Positions 40,697 through 48,957 of a DNA stretch of 64,000 nucleotides are shown in pieces (position 1 is the first letter of the stretch; the number at the start of each line of letters is the position of its first letter). The DNA is from Methylophilus sp. 42 (GTDB lineage: Bacteria > Pseudomonadota > Gammaproteobacteria > Burkholderiales > Methylophilaceae). The stretch is from the NCBI RefSeq assembly GCF_000384155.1, contig NZ_KB913031.1, forward strand, positions 1,991,092 to 2,055,091, written 5' to 3'. The notes beneath the pieces were generated by a model. That model made no database searches, was not told the DNA's origin, and saw only the letters and a program-made list of their open reading frames with translations. Made by a program: the position numbers and the translations under genes.

Positions 40697-41682
40697 GCTG
40701 CACTCCGCACACTGATTTCACCGGCATTAAAACGTTGTTGGCCAGTCGCGGTTTCTACCAGCAAACTGCCTTCTTCGGCCACACCCAGCACCTGACCAGG
40801 AATCGTCTGGCCATTGGCCAGCAACAAATTGACCGACTGCTGATGAAATGCATGATATGTTGTCCACTCGCGTTGAAAATAGGCAAACCCTTGTTCAGCA
40901 AACTGGTTTAAGTGTATGGCAAGCTGGCTAAGGCAGCGTCCCAGCAATATATTCGGGTCCAATGCCTGTGCAGACAACGCATTCAGGCCTAACACCGGCT
41001 GATCAATATTCAGCCTCATCTCAGGCGCGATCTCCAGGTTCAGGCCAATACCAATCACTGCCGCGCTTGGGCCTTCCATATCGCCTTGCAGCTCAATCAG
41101 AATACCACCCAACTTGTGCCATTGTCCCTGATGCAGTACCAGCAAATCATTCGGCCATTTTAGCTGCACATCCATCAGGCCAAATGAGTGCAAGGCGCGC
41201 ACCAGCGCCAGACCAACCACCAGGCTGAGGCCAGACAAGCCGGCAGCACCACACTGAAAGCGCCATAACAGTGAGAAGGTCACGCTACCACCCAACTGTG
41301 ACACCCAGGTACGGCCACGGCGCCCACGCCCGGCGGTCTGGATATGGGCAGCGACGCAAGTGGCGTGTGCGATCCCCCGTGCGCTTTCCTGCATTAAATA
41401 ACGGTTGGTTGAATCCACCTGCGCCAGCACCTGCACATGAAACCACGGCGCATATTCGCCGCAGGCCTGCACGATGGCATCCACGTCCAGCAAAGTCACC
41501 GCCTTGGGCAGGCGGTAGCCGCGCCCACGCACGGAGAATACGGTAATGCCCAATGCTTCTACTGATTGAATCGCGTTATAAACAGTCGCCCGCGTCACGC
41601 CAAAGCGTTGCGCAAGCGTCTCGCCAGAATGAAACTTGCCATCGGCCAGTACGGCCAATATCGGGAATGCCAGTTTGTTCAT
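40693..41682 (-). CDS. birA: Biotin-acetyl-CoA-carboxylase ligase with N-terminal HTH
   Basis: 329 residues. An amino-terminal winged helix (LADGKFHSGETLAQRFGVTRATVYNAIQSVEALG) precedes the ligase domain with the biotinyl-AMP loop GRGRRGRTWVS, WPNDLL, and KLGGILIELQG with the catalytic lysine. The carboxyl SH3-like domain is present (LLVETATGQQRFNAGEI). It biotinylates acetyl-CoA carboxylase BCCP, and the HTH suggests it may also repress biotin genes. It forms an operon with coaX and probably the SPOR gene. Confidence 0.94.
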   Translation of the reverse strand: MNKLAFPILAVLADGKFHSGETLAQRFGVTRATVYNAIQSVEALGITVFSVRGRGYRLPKAVTLLDVDAIVQACGEYAPWFHVQVLAQVDSTNRYLMQESARGIAHATCVAAHIQTAGRGRRGRTWVSQLGGSVTFSLLWRFQCGAAGLSGLSLVVGLALVRALHSFGLMDVQLKWPNDLLVLHQGQWHKLGGILIELQGDMEGPSAAVIGIGLNLEIAPEMRLNIDQPVLGLNALSAQALDPNILLGRCLSQLAIHLNQFAEQGFAYFQREWTTYHAFHQQSVNLLLANGQTIPGQVLGVAEEGSLLVETATGQQRFNAGEISVRSAA

Positions 41683-41791
41683 CGAATGACTGTTTTAAGT
41701 GCATCAAGGGCTTTAATCATAGCCCGCAGTGTAGCATATCCGCCTTGTGCCGCCGGTCGATCAAGGCTTGAAATACAGTGCATTAAGCGTT

Positions 41792-41819
41792 TTGGGGCAC
41801 AGCACGAAGCGTGTAAAAT
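41792..41819 (+). promoter_or_regulatory. Candidate promoter for glnS
   Basis: TTGGGG (41792-41797) and TAAAAT (41814-41819) with 16 bases between, about 30 bases before the glnS ATG. The -35 is weak. Confidence 0.35.
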
Positions 41820-41849
41820 AGACATACTTTAGAAACTTCAAGAACCGCC

Positions 41850-43631
41850 ATGTCGACAGAAAAAGAACCGATTCCAGCCGCCTCCAACTTTATCCGTGCC
41901 GTGATTGATAAAGACCTCGCAGAAAACAAGTACGCGAGCAAAAAATGGGCTGGCTCGCCAGGTGACGCCGCACACCAAGCCAGTGGCCAGGTAGACTTCG
42001 CTAAAATCCGCACCCGCTTTCCACCCGAGCCTAACGGTTACCTGCACATTGGTCATGCCAAATCGATCTTTTTAAACTTTGGCCTGGCGCGTGATTACAA
42101 CGGTGTTTGCCACTTGCGCTTTGACGATACCAACCCTGAGAAAGAAAGCCAGGAGTATGTAGACAGCATCTCTGACATGGTGCAATGGCTGGGCTTTGGC
42201 TGGGACAATGCCACACCTAACGGCAACAAAGAAACGAATCTGTACTTTGCGTCAGATTATTTCAACGTGATGTACCAAGCGGCTGAAGCGCTGATCCAGC
42301 ATGGCCACGCCTATGTGGATGAACAAAGCGCCGAGGATATGCGTATTAACCGTGGCACCCTGACCGAGCCTGGTAAAGATTCGCCTTTCCGCACACGCAG
42401 CGTTGAAGATAACCTGCGTATTTTCCGTGAAATGCGCGATGGCAAACATGCCGATGGCAGCATGATTTTACGCGCCAAAATTGATATGGCCTCGCCTAAC
42501 ATCAATATGCGCGACCCGGCCATTTACCGTATCCGCCGCGCGCATCACCATAACACCGGTGACCAATGGTGCATCTACCCAATGTACACCTTCGCGCACC
42601 CGATTGAAGATGCGCTGGAGCAAATCACCCACTCCATCTGTACGCTGGAATTTGAAGACCAACGCCCATTCTACGACTGGCTGATGGCACGCCTGGTCGA
42701 AGCAAACCTGCTGGCCAACCCGGTGCCTTACCAGTATGAGTTTGCGCGCTTGAACCTGACTTATGTGGTGCTTTCCAAACGCAAACTGATTCAACTGGTG
42801 GAAGAAAAACATGTATCAGGCTGGGATGACCCACGCCTGCCCACCCTGGCCGGTGCGCGTCGTCGCGGCTACACGCCAGAAGGTTTTAAGCTGTTTACTG
42901 ATCGTATCGGCGTCTCCAAGGCTGACTCCTGGATTGATTACAGTATCCTTGAAGACTGCATGCGCGAAGTGCTCAACGAATCCGCACCACGCAAAATCGG
43001 CGTGCTTGATCCGATCAAACTGATCATCGACAATTATCCCGAAAATCAGGAAGAAGACTGCTACGCGCCTAATCATCCGCAAAAACCGGATTTGGGTAAA
43101 CGCGTGGTCAAACTTTCCAAAGAGTTGTGGATTGAGCGCGAAGACTTTATGGAAGAGCCAAGCAAAGGCTACTTCCGTCTGTTCCCAGGCAATATGGTGC
43201 GCCTGCGCTATGGCTACGTGGTCAAATGCATCAGCTGTGAAAAAGATGCCGCAGGCAACGTCACTACCGTGCATTGCGAATACCTGCCAGACACCAAATC
43301 TGGCACACCGGGTTCAGACAGCGTCAAAGTCAAAGGCAACATTCACTGGGTAAGTGCAGCGCATGCCTACACCGCTGAAATTCGACTGTATGACCGCCTG
43401 TTTAAAGACGCGCATCCGGGTAGCGGCGATAAAGACTTTCTGGATGACATTAACCCGAATTCAGTGACCACCATTACTGCGCAATTGGAACAAGGTGCGC
43501 AAGACGCCCGCGCAGGGGATATTTACCAGTTTGAACGTCACGGCTATTTTGTCGCTGACCGCAAAGACAGCGTAGCAGGCAAGCCGGTGTTTAATAGAAC
43601 GGTGACATTGAAGGACACTTGGCAGAAATAA
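41850..43631 (+). CDS. glnS: Glutaminyl-tRNA synthetase
   Basis: 593 residues, slightly longer than E. coli GlnRS because of a ~40-residue amino extension. The class I signature is RFPPEPNGYLHIGHAKS with HIGH at residues 66-69, and a KMSKS-equivalent VVLSKRKL lies near 305-312. The discriminating RFDDTNPEKE and the two carboxyl beta-barrel anticodon domains (NMVRLRYGYVVKC ... FERHGYFVAD) are present. It charges tRNA-Gln directly. A change to an AT-rich accessory stretch begins right after this gene. Confidence 0.97.
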   Translation: MSTEKEPIPAASNFIRAVIDKDLAENKYASKKWAGSPGDAAHQASGQVDFAKIRTRFPPEPNGYLHIGHAKSIFLNFGLARDYNGVCHLRFDDTNPEKESQEYVDSISDMVQWLGFGWDNATPNGNKETNLYFASDYFNVMYQAAEALIQHGHAYVDEQSAEDMRINRGTLTEPGKDSPFRTRSVEDNLRIFREMRDGKHADGSMILRAKIDMASPNINMRDPAIYRIRRAHHHNTGDQWCIYPMYTFAHPIEDALEQITHSICTLEFEDQRPFYDWLMARLVEANLLANPVPYQYEFARLNLTYVVLSKRKLIQLVEEKHVSGWDDPRLPTLAGARRRGYTPEGFKLFTDRIGVSKADSWIDYSILEDCMREVLNESAPRKIGVLDPIKLIIDNYPENQEEDCYAPNHPQKPDLGKRVVKLSKELWIEREDFMEEPSKGYFRLFPGNMVRLRYGYVVKCISCEKDAAGNVTTVHCEYLPDTKSGTPGSDSVKVKGNIHWVSAAHAYTAEIRLYDRLFKDAHPGSGDKDFLDDINPNSVTTITAQLEQGAQDARAGDIYQFERHGYFVADRKDSVAGKPVFNRTVTLKDTWQK

Positions 43632-43677
43632 ATAGAAATGCCATGATGTTAGTCAAACGATTGCATGGATCTATCAG

Positions 43678-43902
43678 ATGAAAACCTCAGAGATTATTTC
43701 CGAATTGGCCAACCTGCCGATTGATGAGCGTGCGATGATCGCAGATAGCCTATTGCAAACACTCAACGCAACGCACCCGGAAATCGAGCAAGCCTGGTTG
43801 AAGTTAGCGCAACAGCGTTTGTCCGAAATCAGTACTGGCAAAGTGCAAACCATAACCGCCGAAGCGGTATTTGAAACAATTGATAATCGCTTGGGCGCAT
43901 GA
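43678..43902 (+). CDS. Addiction-module antitoxin-type protein (TIGR02574-like)
   Basis: 74 residues. It starts MKTSEIISELANLPIDERAMIADSLLQTLNATHPEIEQAWLKLAQQRLSEI-like; the alternation of a short helix, LPIDERAMIADSLL and the downstream helix is that of small antitoxins encoded next to RelE/ParE-type toxins. Its stop overlaps the start of the toxin frame by 4 bases (ATGA), the usual arrangement. Unlike the toxin, this gene is intact. It may have been retained after toxin loss, perhaps as an anti-addiction factor, or simply not yet decayed. Confidence 0.82.
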   Translation: MKTSEIISELANLPIDERAMIADSLLQTLNATHPEIEQAWLKLAQQRLSEISTGKVQTITAEAVFETIDNRLGA

Positions 43903-44189
43903 AATTACGCTTTCACCCGGAAGCCGCTTTAGAGCTTGAAAAAGCCATTTTTTATTATGAAGACCGCCAAACATGGTGTGCAAACAGCTGAATCTTGGAT
44001 TCAAATCTACAGTGCAGCTAATAGCAGAGCACGCACAAGCGTGGACAATGATTAAACACAATATTCGGCGTATCTTGGTACGCCGTTTTCCATATGGCGT
44101 GCTGTATTCAGTTGTGAATGATGAAGATTTATATACTTGCCGTCATGCACTTGAATCGTGAGCCAAATTATTCAAAAAATCGTTTATGA
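43899..44189 (+). pseudogene. RelE/ParE-type toxin, inactivated by two compensating frameshifts
   Basis: The frame opens as MKLRFHPEAALELEKAIFYYEDRQ and stops at TGA 43989-43991 after 30 residues. The rest of a toxin is readable in a second frame (GFKSTVQLIAEHAQAWTMIKHNIRR and VRRFPYGVLYSV), then from ~44127 in the original frame again (IYILAVMHLNREPNY) to TGA at 44187-44189. The total span of 291 bases (96 codons plus stop) is the normal length for this family, so two indels of opposite sense have shifted only the middle. The conserved RRFPYGVLY and AVMHLNREP motifs identify the family. A functional toxin is not expected. Confidence 0.8.
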
Positions 44190-44355
44190 ATAATCAGAGC
44201 GAAGATTTTGAAGATACTTTTAAGGGAGTCGATGCAGCACTAAGGCGTGCGGCTCAAACAGCAAAAAACTTGCTGAGAAAAATGGTACACCTTTTGTAGT
44301 AGCTGAGGCTAAAAGCAATGATCAGTTGCATCATCATGATGGTGCGTATAAATAA
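44186..44355 (+). pseudogene. Remnant of a small ORF coupled to the toxin gene
   Basis: ATG at 44186 overlaps the toxin stop by 4 bases. The frame reads MNNQSEDFEDTFKGVDAALRRAAQTAK and then runs out of frame in a six-A run at 44263-44268. If one A is added, it continues as KLAEKNGTPFVVAEAK...HHHDGAYK to TAA at 44353-44355. This looks like a small accessory protein of ~55 residues that has lost one base. I do not recognise a characterised family. Confidence 0.5.
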
Positions 44356-44376
44356 ATAAGTTACGGCGGAATCTAA

Positions 44377-45396
44377 ATGTTAAAAAAATTTGATATAGAA
44401 AATTTTGGGCCAATCAAAAAGATAAGTTGCAATCATTTACAAAATATCAATCTGATAATTGGCAAAAATGGCTCTGGTAAAACTTTTCTACTTAAGACCC
44501 TATATAGCACAATCAAATCTCAAGAAGAATTTGGTAGAGGTGACGATAAAAGAGATTTCTCAGAAGTTCTCGCAGATAAACTTTATTGGACATTTCAAGC
44601 AGAAAAACTTGGCGACTTAGTTACAAAAGGAAGTGGTAATCGCCTTAAAGTTTCTGTATCAATGTCTGACAACACGTCCCTCGCATATGACTTTGGTCAA
44701 GACACCACAAAAAAAATAACCCCACTCCATAATAATCTTGAAAAACGTCAATTCAACTCCGTTTTCCTACCTCCAAAAGAGGTATTAACTCTAGAAAAAG
44801 TAATTATCAAATCAGCATTGCAAGATAAATCTTTTGGATTTGATGCTACATATTCAGACCTCGCTCTTGCCTTAAGAAATCCAACGCAGAGAGGCAGAAA
44901 TTATGATGCATTTACAAAATCTCGTCAGTTATTAGAGTCAATGTTTGAAGGAAGAGTTGAATACGATGCAACAGCTGAGAAATGGATTTACAAACAAGGT
45001 AGTAGCAAATTTTCAATAATGACAACAGCAGAGGGAGTAAAAAAAATAGCAATCCTAGACACTTTACTTGGTAATCGATATTTAACACCTGAGTCGGTCA
45101 TTTTTATTGATGAGCCAGAGTCTGCATTGCATCCAACTGCAATTATTAAATTTATGGAGATATTAGCCTTACTAGCTAAACTGGGAATACAAATCTTTAT
45201 TACTAGCCATTCTTACTTTGTTATAAAAAAACTTTTTCTTATTTCTCAACAAGAGAATTTATCAATTCCCACATTTGTAGAAAATCAAGAAAAAAAATGG
45301 ATTCATTACAATTTAAAAGATGGTATGCCAGACACTGAAATCATTAATGAATCAGTACGTCTGTATGAAGAAGAGCTAGAGGTATCGCTCAGATGA
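44377..45396 (+). CDS. ABC-type AAA ATPase (AAA_15/AAA_21-like), candidate defence ATPase
   Basis: 339 residues. The amino end KKFDIENFGPIKKI is the typical start of OLD/RecF-like SMC-related ATPases. Walker A is GKNGSGKT (residues 29-36). A signature-like TTAEGVKK lies at 216-223. Walker B and D-loop are VIFIDEPESALHP (241-253), and the switch histidine is in TSHSYFV (276-282). No long coiled coil or TOPRIM domain is present, so it is not a complete OLD nuclease. The downstream gene overlaps it by 4 bases (ATGA), so the two products probably form one complex. The gene is clearly richer in A and T than glnS or the flavin reductase gene, suggesting horizontal acquisition. Similar ATPases pair with nucleases in phage-defence systems. 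Confidence 0.85.
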   Translation: MLKKFDIENFGPIKKISCNHLQNINLIIGKNGSGKTFLLKTLYSTIKSQEEFGRGDDKRDFSEVLADKLYWTFQAEKLGDLVTKGSGNRLKVSVSMSDNTSLAYDFGQDTTKKITPLHNNLEKRQFNSVFLPPKEVLTLEKVIIKSALQDKSFGFDATYSDLALALRNPTQRGRNYDAFTKSRQLLESMFEGRVEYDATAEKWIYKQGSSKFSIMTTAEGVKKIAILDTLLGNRYLTPESVIFIDEPESALHPTAIIKFMEILALLAKLGIQIFITSHSYFVIKKLFLISQQENLSIPTFVENQEKKWIHYNLKDGMPDTEIINESVRLYEEELEVSLR

Positions 45397-45902
45397 CAAT
45401 TGTATTTCAAGAATCCGGGCTAAATTTCGGCCCATTTAATGAGAATAGTATATTTCGTATTGAACAATCTAAAAGTTACGTAAAGATTCAACAGAATACT
45501 AAAATTGCAGAGTTCCTATGGGTTTCAGATAGCCAAAAGCTGTGGATTGTAGAAGCAAAAACTTCAATTCCAAAACCAACGAACACTGAGGACTATGAAA
45601 AATTCTTCGATGATATTAGGTGTAAAATTTTGAACGCTATTTCACTGACAGTATCAGGCGCACTAAAGCGAAGCCATGTAGACTTAAGAGAGATTCCTGA
45701 AGAAATATTAAATTTAAATTGGTCAACAATAGATATTCATTTAGCTTTAGTAATACCCGATGTTCCCAGAAGCATGTTACCGCCGATTACAGACAAATTT
45801 AGAGCCATCATGAAGGGTTATATAAAACCATGGGGAATCAGTGAACCAGCGGTGAATGTGCTAAATAGAGAGCAGGCAATAAAACACAACTTATCGAGTT
45901 AA
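45393..45902 (+). CDS. Small partner of the ATPase, possible PD-(D/E)XK nuclease
   Basis: 169 residues of no family I recognise. The segment SDSQKLWIVEAKTS places D46 and E54-x-K56 at strand-like positions, followed by a helix (YEKFFDDIRCKILNAISL). This is the order D...ExK-helix seen in PD-(D/E)XK nucleases. The rest alternates strands and helices (IDIHLALVIPDVP, TDKFRAIMKGYIKPWGI). No HNH, TOPRIM or transmembrane signal is visible. The start overlaps the ATPase stop by 4 bases. Codon and base composition match the ATPase gene and differ from the housekeeping neighbours. The nuclease assignment is a motif-level inference only. Confidence 0.6.
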   Translation: MTIVFQESGLNFGPFNENSIFRIEQSKSYVKIQQNTKIAEFLWVSDSQKLWIVEAKTSIPKPTNTEDYEKFFDDIRCKILNAISLTVSGALKRSHVDLREIPEEILNLNWSTIDIHLALVIPDVPRSMLPPITDKFRAIMKGYIKPWGISEPAVNVLNREQAIKHNLSS

Positions 45903-45920
45903 TTATATTCCAGCTACTCA

Positions 45921-46475
45921 ATGAAAACTTCATTGCAAAATCATTTCATAAGACTACTCAATCACGGCCCGACCACCCTGATTACCTCAGCCCATGCTGG
46001 CCAAAACAACATTATGGCAGCGGCCTGGGTGTGTGCCTTGGACTTTAACCCGGCAAAAGTCACAGTGGTGATTGATCGCAACACCTACACGCGCGAACTG
46101 ATGGAGGCCGAAGGTACGTTTGCCATTAACCTGCCTTGCGTACAACAGATTGAGATGGTCAAAAAAGTTGGCGCGATCAGTGGCCGCGATTTGCCTGGCA
46201 CGGACAAGTTTGCCGAATATGGCATAGCAACTTTTGCTGCAAAGGAAATCAGCGCCCCGCTGGTACAAGGCTGTGTCGGCTGGCTGGAATGCAAAATCAT
46301 CTCTGAGCCACACAACCAGAATACTTACGATTTATTTATCGCTGAAGTCGTGGCAGCGCATGCCGACGAGCGCGTGTTTTCTGATGGCCGCTGGCACTTT
46401 GATGGCCATGATGCATTACGCACGGTGCACCATATTGCCGGTGGCGTATTTTTTGCCACAGGCCAGCAATGCTAG
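45921..46475 (+). CDS. Flavin reductase-like FMN-binding protein
   Basis: 184 residues. It has the flavin-reductase split-barrel pattern: GPTTLITSAHAGQNNIMAAAWVCALDFNPAKVTVVID with the residues around the FMN phosphate, ANSTRELM-like NTYTRELMEAEGTFAINLP, and AISGRDLPGTDKF. Such proteins reduce flavins with NAD(P)H or act as FMN-dependent oxidoreductases; the partner is unknown. Base composition returns to that of the housekeeping genes here, marking the right edge of the AT-rich island. A strong terminator follows. Confidence 0.85.
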   Translation: MKTSLQNHFIRLLNHGPTTLITSAHAGQNNIMAAAWVCALDFNPAKVTVVIDRNTYTRELMEAEGTFAINLPCVQQIEMVKKVGAISGRDLPGTDKFAEYGIATFAAKEISAPLVQGCVGWLECKIISEPHNQNTYDLFIAEVVAAHADERVFSDGRWHFDGHDALRTVHHIAGGVFFATGQQC

Positions 46476-46501
46476 CGCTGTAATCTCATCACCCCACCTT
46501 C

Positions 46502-46532
46502 AAAAAGCCCTGCCGTGTTTGCAGGGCTTTTT
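46502..46532 (+). terminator. Rho-independent terminator after the flavin reductase-like gene
   Basis: AAAAAGCCCTGC / GCAGGGCTTTTT with a 7-base CGTGTTT loop and T-rich tail. Confidence 0.9.
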
Positions 46533-46747
46533 CATTTTCAGACAATTCCTACAAGCAGAAAATAAACTTACCTGCCATGAAGGTGTCAGGTTTAACAGAG
46601 CTTTTTAATGTGTAAGCGTGTGACATAAGCACGGCTCAGGCAGCAAACACCGCTGTCAATCTGACTATCGCACCTTCGCATACTGTCTTTGGCAAGTAAG
46701 CCAGTGGCGTCCTTGTCTACCCTACCTTCATAAGCAGTCAGGTAACT

Positions 46748-48955
46748 ATGCGCGCAAAACTTGAACAAAAAACAGATCAGCTATATGTACTCCTTATCAG
46801 TGTCCACGGCCTGATCAGGGGCGAAGCACTTGAACTTGGTGTCGATGCCGATACCGGCGGCCAGTGTACTTATGTGCTGGATTTAGCCAAAGCGCTGGCT
46901 GAACACCCTGAAGTGGGCAAAGTCGATTTGATGACACGCCTGATTGAAGACCCACAGGTATCGCCAGACTATGCGCAGGCTGAAGAAAAACTGAGTGATC
47001 ATGCCCGCATTATTCGTTTCCCATGTGGCCCCAAGCGCTATATGCGCAAGGAGACCTTGTGGCCGCACCTGGACCAGATGGTGGATCGCTGCCTGCATTA
47101 TTTGCGCCAGCAAGGTCGCTTGCCGGACGTGATTCACTCGCATTATGCCGATGCCGGATACGTCGGCCGCCAGCTCTCCATGTTGCTGGGTATCCCGCAA
47201 ATTCACACGGGGCATTCGCTGGGTAAACCCAAACAGGAGAAATTACTCTCCAGTGGCCGCAAAGCCACCAATATTGAAAAGCAATTTAACTTTGAGCGGC
47301 GCATTGCCGAAGAGGAAGCGCTAATACAGCACGCCTCCATGATCGTGACCAGTACGCGCCAGGAGGTTGAACTGCAATATGGCATGTATGCGCAACCAGA
47401 CACTAGAAAATTCAGAGTTATCCCGCCAGGCACCGACACTTCGCGCTTTTCACCACCCGGCAGGCGACCGATTGCAGACAACGTAGAGCAAAGCATCGCA
47501 CGCTTTTTAGAGCATCCTAAAAAGCCGATGATTCTATGTATCTGCCGACCCGAAATGCGTAAAAACATCCAGGGCCTGATTGCGGCTTATGGCAATCACC
47601 CTGCCCTGCAAAAACGCGCCAATCTGGTACTGGTGGCTGGTAGTCGTGACAATATCCGAAATCTCGAAAAGTCTCAGGCAGCAGTACTCAATGAGTTGCT
47701 GCTGGATATTGACACTTATGATTTGTGGGGCAAAGTGGCAATCCCCAAAAGCCATGCACAGGAAGAAGTGCCTGAACTTTACCGTTTGGCCGCCAAGAGC
47801 CGAGGTATGTTCATTAATGCCGCGTTTACCGAACCGTTTGGACTGACCTTGCTGGAAGCCGCCGCCTGCGGCTTGCCGGTGATTGCGCCTGACGATGGCG
47901 GGCCGCGGGACATTCTGGCGAATTGCCATCACGGTTTACTGGTGGATACACTCGATAGCGATGCCATTGGCGAAGCATTGTTATCGGCGCTGACTGACAA
48001 GCCACGCTGGCGAAAATGGTCTAAGAGCGGCGTGATCAATGTCAAACGGCATTACACCTGGGCTGGCCACGTCAACAAATACGTTAAAGAAGCCCGCGCT
48101 TTATTGCGTAAGCAACGTAAAAACCTGCGCAAACAACAGATCGCGTTGCACAGCGGAAAATCTGCAATTCCATTGGCGCAGCATGCGTTTATCACCGATA
48201 TCGATAATACCTTGCTTGGCCAGCGTGACGGACAGGAAGCCTTGGTGGAATGGTTAATCGACAATGTCGGCTATACCATTTTTGGCATCGCCACCGGTCG
48301 CCCGCTAGAGAGTGCTATTGATATATTGCGCAAAAATCGCATCCCGATTCCCGATGTGCTGATCACCTCGGTCGGCTCCGAAATTCACTATGGTATACGC
48401 CGTATTCCGGACATCGGCTGGGCGAATCATATCCGCCACCTGTGGCGGCGCGACGATGTGGTCAAGGCCATGCAAGAGATTCCAGGCATACGTTTGCAAA
48501 CTGCTGACAACCAACGGGAATTCAAAATCTCTTATCTGGTGGACTCACAAATCATGCCCGCAGTAGAAAAAATCAGCCAGCATTTGCATGCACGTGGCCT
48601 GCATGCGCAGATCATCTATTCCCATGGTGAGTTTCTCGACCTGTTACCAATACGCGCTTCCAAAGGGCACGCCATCCGCTACCTGTCATATAAATGGGGG
48701 CTGCCATTGGCCAGTTTCCTGGTCTCGGGTGATTCTGGCAATGACATCGAAATGCTGGTGGGCGACACCATGGCGGTGGTGGTTGGCAATTACAGTGAAG
48801 ACCTCATCCACCTCAAAGGGGTGCCACGTATTTATTTCGCCCAGGCCCAATATGCGCATGGCATTTTAGAAGGCATGCAACATTACAAATTTGGCGTCGC
48901 CGCTAATAAAACCCCAAAACCTACGCCTGAACAAGCCGCCATGGAGGATGCTTAA
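46748..48955 (+). CDS. sps: Sucrose-phosphate synthase with C-terminal HAD domain
   Basis: 735 residues. The amino ~460 residues form a GT-B glycosyltransferase 4 fold: LISVHGLIRGEALELGVDADTGGQCTYV-like substrate loop, HSHYADAGYVG, and the donor-site block FTEPFGLTLLEAAACGLPVIA near residue 360. The carboxyl part from about residue 475 is a HAD domain with motif I ITDIDNTLLG (DxDxT) and late motif SGDSGNDIEMLVG, like sucrose-phosphate phosphatase. The protein may therefore make sucrose 6-phosphate from UDP- or ADP-glucose and fructose 6-phosphate and also dephosphorylate it. The amylosucrase gene starts 2 bases after the stop. The 215-base upstream gap (46533-46747) has no recognisable gene. 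Confidence 0.93.
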   Translation: MRAKLEQKTDQLYVLLISVHGLIRGEALELGVDADTGGQCTYVLDLAKALAEHPEVGKVDLMTRLIEDPQVSPDYAQAEEKLSDHARIIRFPCGPKRYMRKETLWPHLDQMVDRCLHYLRQQGRLPDVIHSHYADAGYVGRQLSMLLGIPQIHTGHSLGKPKQEKLLSSGRKATNIEKQFNFERRIAEEEALIQHASMIVTSTRQEVELQYGMYAQPDTRKFRVIPPGTDTSRFSPPGRRPIADNVEQSIARFLEHPKKPMILCICRPEMRKNIQGLIAAYGNHPALQKRANLVLVAGSRDNIRNLEKSQAAVLNELLLDIDTYDLWGKVAIPKSHAQEEVPELYRLAAKSRGMFINAAFTEPFGLTLLEAAACGLPVIAPDDGGPRDILANCHHGLLVDTLDSDAIGEALLSALTDKPRWRKWSKSGVINVKRHYTWAGHVNKYVKEARALLRKQRKNLRKQQIALHSGKSAIPLAQHAFITDIDNTLLGQRDGQEALVEWLIDNVGYTIFGIATGRPLESAIDILRKNRIPIPDVLITSVGSEIHYGIRRIPDIGWANHIRHLWRRDDVVKAMQEIPGIRLQTADNQREFKISYLVDSQIMPAVEKISQHLHARGLHAQIIYSHGEFLDLLPIRASKGHAIRYLSYKWGLPLASFLVSGDSGNDIEMLVGDTMAVVVGNYSEDLIHLKGVPRIYFAQAQYAHGILEGMQHYKFGVAANKTPKPTPEQAAMEDA

Positions 48956-48957
48956 TT

